NCBI GenBank assembly: GCA_002359185.1
Contig: DEML01000120.1
Location: 128,838-161,677 of the forward strand
Direction of reading: 5' to 3'
DNA length: 32,840 nt
DNA from: Planctomycetaceae bacterium UBA2671
GTDB taxonomy: Bacteria; Planctomycetota; Planctomycetia; Planctomycetales; Planctomycetaceae
Below are positions 26,701 to 32,840 of the stretch, piece by piece; the stretch's first letter is position 1, and the number at the start of each line of letters is the position of its first letter. The position numbers and the translations under genes were made by a program. The notes below the pieces were generated by a model, which was not told where the DNA came from, ran no database searches, and saw only the letters and a list, made by a program, of their open reading frames with translations.

Positions 26701-26926
26701 AATCACCACCAGATTTCATAAACCGCACGAGTCTTAGATCGAGACCACCTTCCAACTCGTCAGTCGCACCATGGCAATCAAAACAGTACTCTCGGAGGAT
26801 CGGTCGAATTTCTGTTTCAAAGTAAGGAGGCTCAGATGCCAAGATCTCCGAAAATGGAAGTGAGATGAAAAAAAAACAGATGATCCAACGCTGGTGATGT
26901 TTTGAAATTGTTGACGAAGCCAGCAT
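23783..26926 (-). CDS. Exported PSCyt1/DUF1549/DUF1553 protein (pair 1)
   Basis: 1047 residues. A signal peptide precedes a cytochrome-like domain with CFDCH (48-52). DUF1549 (PSCyt2) starts at about 168 (PIDALLAKAM), continues through RWARHWLDTAGYADSDGY and contains CAQCH (356-360) in CAQCHDHRYDPISHEDY. DUF1553 (PSD1) follows, with RLAFARWLTSPENPLAARAI, RIWMHHFGRGIVATPGDFG and LHRQILTSTAWRQSS. A beta-rich module is inserted at about 825-975 (LPHFTGSSWQGG, GGHPGN, RRWTAPADGQVSIAG) before the last DUF1553 segment (ILARSPSQDE, NSNEFLYIE). By family it is extracytoplasmic, probably heme-binding, and encoded with a DUF1501 partner; its substrate is unknown. Confidence 0.93.
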   Translation of the reverse strand: MLASSTISKHHQRWIICFFFISLPFSEILASEPPYFETEIRPILREYCFDCHGATDELEGGLDLRLVRFMKSGGDSGMAIVPGDPAASLLLDRVHEGDMPPGESRVSPEKIAILEEWIRQGTPTLRAEPQKIGPGIPITEEERNYWAYRPIIRPDIPEFSGDERIRTPIDALLAKAMPEGLTFSSDADRFTLIQRAYHDLIGLPPTFEQIEKWQQHADSNWYDQLIEELMASQHYGERWARHWLDTAGYADSDGYTVADRSRDWAWRYRDYVIKSFNSDKPFDQFIIEQLAGDELAGPIVGDLTERQIELLTATGFLRMAADGTGSGDNSPEARNKTIADTLQIVGTTLLGSSVHCAQCHDHRYDPISHEDYFALRAVFEPALDWKAWKPPAARLVSLSTEQDRAEAAKIEDEVKQIAAEKVTKQAAFINEVFEQELLKYEEPLRSQLRTAYETPVKERDPEQTKLLASHPSINISAGVLYQYRPDAAEELKKIDAQIAELRAKKPIEQFIMALIEPPNHHPATHLFHRGDYNQPKQVVEPAGLTVTAAEGERVTFQDNNPELPTTGRRLAFARWLTSPENPLAARAIVNRIWMHHFGRGIVATPGDFGKLGSVPTHPELLDWLAQDFIDHGWSLKHLHRQILTSTAWRQSSFRHPAGEAIDADNQYYWRKSLQRVEAEILRDSILLASASLDPKLYGPPVEVAEDETGQVRIDSKQPRRSLYAKIRRSQPVGMLQTFDAPVMNVNCDVRASTTVAPQSLMMLNGEFVLEQAGLVANRTIELAATDSQQTILFDLSQLPKLPSPIWSYGTGEVNDETGTVIKLVELPHFTGSSWQGGPKAPDSVFGWVILNANGGHPGNRKLPAVRRWTAPADGQVSIAGTLHHGSENGDGVRGRVLSAGGQRGRWQVQNNSTPTNVSQFTVQTGEAIDLVVDCLENENSDSFNWPLKLTFTSIGGDAVVHDSVTAFRGPPEDLSHLPGQITVAWKLILARSPSQDELKMSLDFASQQLKLMSYNSAGTATDRSPGKQVLVNICQMLMNSNEFLYIE

Positions 26927-26972
26927 GGCGTCACTACCTATAAGAAAGTGATTAGGAAGGAATTATAGGAGG

Positions 26973-26988
26973 AATTGGTTATCCAATT
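26973..26988. promoter_or_regulatory. Small perfect inverted repeat upstream of pair 1
   Basis: AATTGG-TTAT-CCAATT is a perfect 6-base inverted repeat with a 4-base loop. It lies 46 bases upstream of the pair 1 start, in the spacer shared with the divergent pair 2. It is short enough to arise by chance in AT-rich DNA. It could be an operator, but there is no second copy to support that. The rest of 26927-27098 shows nothing recognisable. Confidence 0.25.
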
Positions 26989-27098
26989 GGAGGAAATTCA
27001 TTATGACAAATACAACGCATAATATCAATAAGAACTTGTGCGTACTCGTAAGCGTATCAATCCATTGGAGACATGTCTTTTCTAGCAAAATACGTTCA

Positions 27099-27575
27099 AC
27101 CCCTTTGATATCGATGAAAGAGTTGCTTTGAGTGAAAAATGTGATTCTCCTACCACTGGGGAATCACACTCACTCTTTCTTACAGGAGGACCACCATGCT
27201 CTTTCTCGGTATCGATCAACATGCACGACAACTGACCGTTTCGTTAAGAGACCAGCAGGGCGATGTCCTGCTCGCTCGACAGGTCTCCACACGGCCTGCC
27301 AAGATTCTACAATTCTTCGACCAGTTCAACCAACGTTGTGCAAGACCTCAATGAATCGTTCATTGCGGTCGTTGAAGTCTGCGGTTTCTATGACGGCCTG
27401 ATTCTGCTCGCCCTCAGTTGAAATCTTTGTTATTATGCTGAGCTTTGTTCCGGTTCAAATTAGCGAAATCCTCGGGGGCGAAGCCTGCAACCGTGAGCTG
27501 ATATTTCTAATCCACTTTGCTATTTTCTTTTTATCGTACTTTGGATTGCAGATCACATTTGTTGTATAGGAGGGC
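27099..27575 (+). mobile_element. Chimeric relic D: IS110-type left end joined to the rve-IS right end
   Basis: This is the best-preserved left end of the IS110-type element. From about 27099 it contains a nested hairpin, with outer arms GAAAGAGT (27116-27123) and ACTCTTTC (27172-27179) and inner arms GTGATTC (27141-27147) and GAATCAC (27161-27167). A strong ribosome site AGGAGG (27184-27189) lies six bases before ATG 27196. After about 75 transposase codons the element changes to the right-end sequence of the rve insertion sequence (about 27440-27575), ending in CACATTTGTTGTATAGGAGG. Relic C at 14131-14543 has the same build. It fills the spacer between two divergent DUF1553/DUF1501 operons. 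Confidence 0.68.
27196..27420 (+). pseudogene. IS110-family transposase, N-terminal fragment, frameshifted
   Basis: The frame from ATG 27196 codes MLFLGIDQHARQLTVSLRDQ, then GDVLLARQVSTRPAKILQFF, and stops at TGA 27352-27354. Compared with relic C, one base is lost near 27345. In the shifted frame the family sequence continues (FIAVVEVCGFYDGLILLALS) to about 27420. GIDxH is the start of the DEDD (RuvC-like) catalytic domain of IS110 transposases. Only the first ~75 of about 350 residues are present, so it is inactive. Its start is well supported by the AGGAGG ribosome site. Confidence 0.75.
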
Positions 27576-27743
27576 CGGAAACATTGGTATGGTTTAACGC
27601 AAACTCCTCCAGTGGCATGCTTTTTATCCAAACACTTGAACTACAGACTGATCTGAGATCAAAATTCGAGATGAGCAGGTTGGAATTCATCTCAGACAAC
27701 AGTGATTCAGAAATGACTTCTAAGTGACGGGATTGGAGGAGAC

Positions 27744-30700
27744 GTGAAGCGATACCCATTTGACGCAGTCGTGATCCTTTTAAGCTTGCTTTATGTCATC
27801 CCTGTCAGGGCTGATGAACAGGGCGAAACTCTCTTTGAAAGTGAGATTCGCCCTATTCTGTTTGAGAAATGCAGCGAGTGCCATACCGGGGCCAAACACT
27901 CTGGCGGCTTGAGTCTTGAATCTCGGCAGGCCTTATTGGACGGTGGTGATTCCGGGGCTGCGTTGAATCTTGATCATCCGCAGAGAAGTTTACTGTTGCA
28001 AGCCGTAATCCGCTCAGATGAGGTGGCGATGCCTCCAGATGATTCTCTGACGAAGAACGAAATCGATACCATTTCCACTTGGGTGAAATTAGGCGCCCCC
28101 TGGCCCGAGCAGGCTCCCTTGCTTTCTGCGGATGCTATGCGTGCAAAAAGTCATTGGGCCTTCCAACCAGTAAGCAATCCGAAGATTCCTGATATCAGCT
28201 CTGAAAACGGGAGAGCAAATCCCATTGACGCCTTTGTCCTGAAACGGCTTGAGGATTCGCAACTTATGCCGTCCCCTCAGGCAGATCAACGGACGCTTGC
28301 CCGAAGAATTTCATACACACTTACCGGGTTGCCACCTACGTCAGAGCAGGTAATGGAGTTTGAAAACAGTCATCAACCAGAAGCACTTGATCGATACGTT
28401 GACGAGTTGCTTGCCTCTTCCCACTACGGAGAACATTGGGCTCGACACTGGTTGGATGTTGCCAGATATTCAGACTCTAAAGGTTATGTATATGCCCGTG
28501 AAGAACGTTTCTGGGTTCATGCCTGGAGCTATCGTGATTGGGTTGTCGACGCGTTGAATCGTGATCTTCCGTATGATCAGTTCTTAAAACTACAAATTGC
28601 CGGAGATCAAGTCGAGGAACGTAGCAAGCAGGATTTAGCAGCCATGGGGTTCCTTACCCTGGGACGGCGTTTTCTGGGAGTGCCCTGGGATATTATCGAT
28701 GACCGTATCGACACGTTGTGCCGAGGGACTATGGGATTAACGGTTGCCTGTGCCCGTTGTCATGATCACAAATACGATCCAATTCCCACCGCCGATTACT
28801 ATTCTCTGTATGGAGTATTTGCCAGCAGCGAAGAAAAGCTGGTTCGGTTGGAAGTCGAAAAACAATCCGATGAATATGAAACCGAGTTGAACAAACGCCA
28901 GCAGGCATTAGCAGAGAAGTTGCAGGCAAGTCGAGAAGAGTCTTCCCAGCGGGCTCGAAATCGCCTGCGGGATTACCTGCAAGCTCAATTGGAACTCGAA
29001 AAATATCCTGCACAAGGTTTCGACCAGATCTTTGAAAAGAGCGACCTGCTACCTGCGTTCGTACGCCGTTGGCAGGCCTGGCTCCATCAATCGCAACGTT
29101 CTCAGGAGCCTGTTTTTGTGGCCTGGCATCTTTATCGTCAGATTCCTGTCGAACAGTTTACCGAACAATCGGACGTCATCACCAGGCAAATCAACACTCT
29201 GACCGATACGCAGCTGAACCCGCTCATCCGAGATGCATTTCAAACACCACCCGTTTCATTCTCAGAGGTGATTGATCAGTACGCAGCAGTTCTTAAGAAT
29301 ATCGAAGACAAATATCGATCACAGGAACAGCCAAATATCGGCGAGGATCATGAAGCTGAAGATCAACTCCTGGCAATACTGTATGGACCGAGTGCCCCCT
29401 GCGAAATTCCTGATCAACCGCTGGTACACATCGAAACATTTTTCGATTCGGGAACCATCAACGCACTTTGGAAACTACAAGGCGAAATCGATCGCTGGAT
29501 CATTAACTCGAAAGAGCAGGTTGCACACGCGCTGATTTTACAGGACTCGAAAGTTGAATTTGCTCCTCGAATTCTGAAACGCGGAAATCCTGTTAATTAC
29601 GGAGATGATGTCCCACGACAGTTTTTGGCCTTACTGAGTGGACCGGATCGCCAGCCTTTTTCTAAGGGAAGTGGTCGATACGAATTAGCCGAGATGATTG
29701 CTTCGTCACAGAATCCACTCACCGCACGGGTTATCGTCAATCGAGTCTGGGCACATCATGTTGGTCAAGGTCTAGTGACAACCCCAAGCGATTTTGGTTT
29801 GAGAGCCGAACGACCTTCACATCCTGAACTACTCGACTGGCTGAGCAACTGGTTTATGAAGGAAGGCTGGAGCCTGAAAAAACTGCATCGACTCATATTG
29901 ACTTCAAATACCTATCGACAATCATCATTTGTGATATCTGATTCAGAGTCTCACCAAAAGGCACAATTACTGGATCCCGAGAATCGTCTGTTGTGGAGAA
30001 TGAACCGACATCGTTTGAACTTCGAAGAGTTTCGAGACTCACTACTGTTGACCTCGGGGCAACTCGATCTCACTCTGAAAGGAAAACCTGACAACATATT
30101 CGCAGCTCCATATCCAAATCGACGTACGCTCTACGGCCAGATTGATCGACAATATCTCCCGAGCACGCTGCGTATTTTTGATTTTGCTAATCCAGACTTG
30201 CACATCCCCAAACGCAGTGAAACAACAGTTCCGCAGCAATCATTATTTCTGCTCAATCATCCCCTCGTTCTGGAGCAAGTTCAGTCGCTCGTTAAAGATA
30301 TTAGTACAGATCAACCTGAAGCATTTGTGAACCAATTGTTCCAACGCGCCTTTCAAAGAAATCCTGACTCGCGTGAACTTGCCGAAGCGATTCGCTTTAT
30401 GAAAACAGCTGATATTCCAGCGACGATGACAGCGCGACCAACAACAGCCAACTGGCAGTATGGGTTTGGTCAATATGATGAAGAGCAACTGCGAACTACA
30501 GACTTCACACCCTTGCCGCATTTTACTGGAATCGCCTGGCAAGGTGGAGTCGCGTGGCCGGATGCCGCGTTAGGCTGGGTTCAGTTAACTGCAACCGGTG
30601 GACATCCTGGCAATGATCGGGAACATGCTGCAATCCGTCGTTGGACGGCGCCTCGCAATATGACAATTGATATCAAATCCGCTCTGATCAATGAACCTGC

Positions 30701-31022
30701 AGCTGGAGATGGCATCCGTGCGTTTATTGTCAGTTCGCAATCAGGCACTTTGCAAAATGTGAAAAATCATCAGCAGCAGATGGATCTTAACGTGGGAGCG
30801 TTGCAGGTTGAGGCGAACGAAACCATCGACTTCATTGTTGATATTGATAAAGTTCTCAATAGCGATCAATTTCTATGGGAAATTACAATCCAGGAGACCG
30901 GATGTGAAACAATCTGGAATTCGAAATTCGACTTTCCAACCGATACGATAAACTCTCTTAGTCCTGAAGAACAGTTGGCCCATATCCTGTTTTGCACGAA
31001 TGAATTCATCTTCGTGGACTGA
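27744..31022 (+). CDS. Exported PSCyt1/DUF1549/DUF1553 protein (pair 2)
   Basis: 1092 residues. The GTG start at 27744 is chosen because GGAGGA (27735-27740) lies just upstream and a signal peptide follows (VVILLSLLYVIPVRA). Heme motif CSECH is at 43-47. DUF1549 follows from NPIDAFVLKRLE (159-170) to CARCH (336-340) in CARCHDHKYDPIPTADYY. A coiled, charged segment of roughly 365-420 precedes DUF1553 (YELAEMIASSQNPLTARVIV, then RVWAHHVGQGLVTTPSDFG and LHRLILTSNTYRQSS). The beta module is inserted at about 920-1060 (LPHFTGIAWQGG, GGHPGN, RRWTAPRNMTIDI), after the RAFQRNPDSRE helix and just before the terminal EEQLAHILFCTNEFIFVD. It is divergent from pair 1 and followed by its DUF1501 partner. 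Confidence 0.93.
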   Translation: MKRYPFDAVVILLSLLYVIPVRADEQGETLFESEIRPILFEKCSECHTGAKHSGGLSLESRQALLDGGDSGAALNLDHPQRSLLLQAVIRSDEVAMPPDDSLTKNEIDTISTWVKLGAPWPEQAPLLSADAMRAKSHWAFQPVSNPKIPDISSENGRANPIDAFVLKRLEDSQLMPSPQADQRTLARRISYTLTGLPPTSEQVMEFENSHQPEALDRYVDELLASSHYGEHWARHWLDVARYSDSKGYVYAREERFWVHAWSYRDWVVDALNRDLPYDQFLKLQIAGDQVEERSKQDLAAMGFLTLGRRFLGVPWDIIDDRIDTLCRGTMGLTVACARCHDHKYDPIPTADYYSLYGVFASSEEKLVRLEVEKQSDEYETELNKRQQALAEKLQASREESSQRARNRLRDYLQAQLELEKYPAQGFDQIFEKSDLLPAFVRRWQAWLHQSQRSQEPVFVAWHLYRQIPVEQFTEQSDVITRQINTLTDTQLNPLIRDAFQTPPVSFSEVIDQYAAVLKNIEDKYRSQEQPNIGEDHEAEDQLLAILYGPSAPCEIPDQPLVHIETFFDSGTINALWKLQGEIDRWIINSKEQVAHALILQDSKVEFAPRILKRGNPVNYGDDVPRQFLALLSGPDRQPFSKGSGRYELAEMIASSQNPLTARVIVNRVWAHHVGQGLVTTPSDFGLRAERPSHPELLDWLSNWFMKEGWSLKKLHRLILTSNTYRQSSFVISDSESHQKAQLLDPENRLLWRMNRHRLNFEEFRDSLLLTSGQLDLTLKGKPDNIFAAPYPNRRTLYGQIDRQYLPSTLRIFDFANPDLHIPKRSETTVPQQSLFLLNHPLVLEQVQSLVKDISTDQPEAFVNQLFQRAFQRNPDSRELAEAIRFMKTADIPATMTARPTTANWQYGFGQYDEEQLRTTDFTPLPHFTGIAWQGGVAWPDAALGWVQLTATGGHPGNDREHAAIRRWTAPRNMTIDIKSALINEPAAGDGIRAFIVSSQSGTLQNVKNHQQQMDLNVGALQVEANETIDFIVDIDKVLNSDQFLWEITIQETGCETIWNSKFDFPTDTINSLSPEEQLAHILFCTNEFIFVD

Positions 31023-31079
31023 TATTGATAACTACTCTTGAAACCAGTTCATAATGGTTTTAGAAGAAGTGAAACGAAA

Positions 31080-32483
31080 ATGGATTCATTAATTTCTCGC
31101 CGAAACATGCTTGGTTCTTCAGCATTGGGAATGGGAGCATTAAGTCTTCAGTCACTGTTTAGTGACGATGGACTGCTTGCTGCTGACTCCTCGAGTAACC
31201 CAGCACACGATCAGCTTCCACACTTTCCTGGAACGGCCAAACGTGTGATCCATTTCTTTTTAAATGGCGGACCATCTCATGTTGACACCTTCGATCCTAA
31301 GCCTGAACTGGCCAGACATGCAGGAAAGTTACTGACCAATACCTTGACAACCGAACGCAAAACGGGAGCCGCCTTTCCTTCGCCTTTCAAGTTTCGGAAA
31401 TATGGGGAATCGGGTCTCGAAGTCAGCGAGCTTTTCTCTCGTACTGCTGAGCATATCGATGACATTGCCGTCATTCGTTCGATGTACGCTCAAGTCCCTA
31501 ATCATGAACCATCGCTCATGCTCATGAACTGTGGAGATTCGATTCAGGCTCGGCCAAGTGTTGGTTCGTGGGTGATGTATGGTCTGGGAAGCGAGAATCA
31601 GAATCTGCCTGGCTTTGTCGCAATGTGTCCGGGAGGCTTGCCAATCAAAGACAATGAAAACTGGCAAGCTGGTTTTTTGCCGGGTGCGTATCAAGGGACT
31701 TATATTAATTCACAACATCGCGAACTGGCGAATCTGATTGAAAACATCGAGCATCCCCATATCTCCTCGGCGAGTCAGCGTCAGCAGTTAAAGCTTCTGC
31801 AAAACTGGAATCAAAAACATGCAGAGATTCGCAAGGATGATCGACTTGAGGCGCGCATCCACGCTTATGAACTTGCGTTTCGAATGCAGATCGGGGCAGC
31901 CGAAGTCTTTGATTTGAATCAGGAACCGAAACATATTCAAGAAATGTATGGAAATGGAGTTCATGGGCGACAAACACTGATCGCACGTCGTCTGCTTGAA
32001 CGGGGAGTTCGCTATGTGCAGCTTTGGCATGGAGCCGGGCAACCTTGGGATAATCACGACAACATTGCGGATAATCATCGCAAATTAGCGGATCAACTGG
32101 ACCCTGCCATTTCAGCCTTATTGACCGATCTCAAACTGCGGGGAATGCTTGAAGATACGTTGGTTATCTGGGGTGGAGAATTCGGCCGTACTCCAACGGT
32201 TGAACTCACCGGGAGTGGTAATTCGAAATTAGGTCGTGATCACAACCACTGGGGATTCAGCATCTGGATGGCTGGTGGAGGAATCAAAGGTGGTACCATC
32301 TACGGGGCAACTGATGAGATCGGTTTTAAAGCAGTCGAAAACCCTACGAGTGTCCCTGATTTGCACGCAACAATCTTGCACACTCTAGGGTTCGATCATG
32401 AACGTCTGACGTATCGATATGCTGGTCGAGACTTTCGACTGACCGATGTGCATGGACGAGTGATCCAGGAAATACTGAAATAA
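31080..32483 (+). CDS. DUF1501 family Tat-exported protein (pair 2)
   Basis: 467 residues from ATG 31080, preferred over a TTG at 31038 because the Tat signal begins right there (MDSLISRRNMLGSSALGMGA). Hallmarks are FFLNGGPSHVDTFDPKPELA, IRSMYAQVPNHEPS, RRLLERGVRYVQLWHGAG followed by QPWDNHDN, VIWGGEFGRTPT, GRDHNHWGFSIWMAGGGIKGG and DEIGFKAVEN. It has the same fold and order as the DUF1501 protein of pair 1 and comes 57 bases after its DUF1553 gene. The activity is unknown; the family is sulfatase-like with probable metal ligands. An IS110-type relic begins immediately after the stop codon. Confidence 0.94.
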   Translation: MDSLISRRNMLGSSALGMGALSLQSLFSDDGLLAADSSSNPAHDQLPHFPGTAKRVIHFFLNGGPSHVDTFDPKPELARHAGKLLTNTLTTERKTGAAFPSPFKFRKYGESGLEVSELFSRTAEHIDDIAVIRSMYAQVPNHEPSLMLMNCGDSIQARPSVGSWVMYGLGSENQNLPGFVAMCPGGLPIKDNENWQAGFLPGAYQGTYINSQHRELANLIENIEHPHISSASQRQQLKLLQNWNQKHAEIRKDDRLEARIHAYELAFRMQIGAAEVFDLNQEPKHIQEMYGNGVHGRQTLIARRLLERGVRYVQLWHGAGQPWDNHDNIADNHRKLADQLDPAISALLTDLKLRGMLEDTLVIWGGEFGRTPTVELTGSGNSKLGRDHNHWGFSIWMAGGGIKGGTIYGATDEIGFKAVENPTSVPDLHATILHTLGFDHERLTYRYAGRDFRLTDVHGRVIQEILK

Positions 32484-32574
32484 CCCCTTGGATATCGATG
32501 AAAGAGTTAGTTGTATGGCAATTTTGAATTTCCTATGGTTTGGGAATCACATTCACTCTTTCTCGGTATCGATC
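32484..32574 (+). repeat. Decayed IS110-type left end, relic E
   Basis: It starts directly after the DUF1501 stop with CCCCTTGGATATCGATGAAAG. The outer hairpin arms GAAAGAGT (32500-32507) and ACTCTTTC (32555-32562) are perfect, while the left inner arm is decayed. After ACTCTTTCT it goes straight to CGGTATCGATCAA, so it lacks the same 26 bases (ribosome site and ATG) as relic C. Similarity stops at 32574, where an unrelated repeat begins. Confidence 0.6.
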
Positions 32575-32577
32575 AAA

Positions 32578-32691
32578 ACTGCTGTTTGCGACAACATTCT
32601 GATCTTTTCTACTCGAGTTCCTGACAAATTATCGACTATTTTCTCAAATCTTGGTACCGGTTTGAAGTCTCCCAATATTCCATGCATGGAC
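32578..32691. repeat. Unclassified dispersed repeat, copy 2
   Basis: It matches 20237-20340 and is joined directly to the IS110-type relic E. On the minus strand a frame from about 32720 reads EQLGPCMEYWETSNRYQDLR, then K and stop, with the tail TSNRYQDLRK shared by copy 1, so this may be the end of a decayed coding sequence. The remaining bases to the window edge (32692-32840) show no recognisable gene. Confidence 0.5.
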
Positions 32692-32840
32692 CCAATTGCT
32701 CGAACGCTACAACGATATGATCATCGACTCAATGAATTGGTACGAACGACAGGGAACTTCCAACTCGTAGTTCAGAGTGAAGTTCCCACTAATGGGCGAT
32801 CTTTACTGTTCGAATAAACTAAATGACCGTGCGCGATTAT

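Noticed and set aside
26973..26988. The small inverted repeat as a proven operator for the divergent pairs
   Set aside because: Six-base arms in AT-rich DNA are expected by chance and there is no second copy; it is kept only as a weak feature.
32488..32817. A 109-codon plus-strand open frame at the right end
   Set aside because: It crosses two different repeats (IS110-type left end and the ~110-base repeat), so it is a mosaic open by chance.
1..32840. tRNA, rRNA, CRISPR array or phage genes
   Set aside because: No cloverleaf, ribosomal or regularly spaced repeat pattern and no phage structural gene was recognised; the repeats seen are IS fragments.

Overview
The window looks like a piece of a planctomycete chromosome (Planctomycetaceae-like, moderate GC). 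The best evidence is three gene pairs of the planctomycete-type cytochrome/Tat class. Two are DUF1549/DUF1553 proteins paired with DUF1501 proteins, and one is a DUF1587/1592/1588/1585 protein paired with a DUF1552 protein. A PQQ-like beta-propeller protein, a Tat-exported xylose-isomerase-like TIM barrel and a type III PKS locus fit the same phylum. No RNA genes or CRISPR arrays were recognised. All calls come from reading the sequence; no database search was run.

Layout. 1-822 (+): the tail of an unidentified gene overlaps a short-chain dehydrogenase whose catalytic Tyr is replaced. 1161-4146 (-): a compact operon of methyltransferase, FAD oxidoreductase and type III polyketide synthase, probably making a tailored alkylpyrone or alkylresorcinol-type lipid. 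4592-5956 (+): an exported PQQ-like propeller protein. 6455-7765 (+): a complete MgtE magnesium channel lying between remnants of one insertion sequence. 9647-13474 (-): a tightly coupled three-gene operon of asparagine-synthase-like protein, radical SAM enzyme and halogenase-like flavoprotein, headed by a near-perfect 18-bp hairpin. This is the best candidate for an undescribed biosynthetic system. 14547-19975 (-): DUF1552 plus a 1372-residue multi-DUF cytochrome protein. 20419-21390 (-): TIM-barrel isomerase. 22316-26926 (-) and 27744-32483 (+): two divergent DUF1553/DUF1501 pairs.

The spaces between operons are largely filled with decayed mobile DNA, and several relics begin just after stop codons. 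(i) A DDE (rve) insertion sequence of about 1.3 kb is present as one nearly full copy with a broken transposase (8237-9548), one internally deleted copy (21515-22178) and right-end relics (5975-6245, 14405-14543, 27440-27575). (ii) An IS110-type element is present only as left ends, in five places, all on the + strand. Each includes a conserved hairpin just before the transposase start, and one copy shows a compensatory base-pair change. (iii) There is an IS5-type transposase relic (13658-14138) and an unclassified repeat of about 105-114 bp (20237-20340, 32578-32691).

How the genes work together. The PKS triad would build and modify a polyketide scaffold. The 9.6-13.5 kb operon would activate a carboxylate with ATP (asparagine-synthase fold), carry out radical chemistry and then flavin-dependent oxidation or halogenation. 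The DUF1553/DUF1501-type pairs are presumably secreted, heme-containing and Tat-exported partners, and their substrates are unknown.
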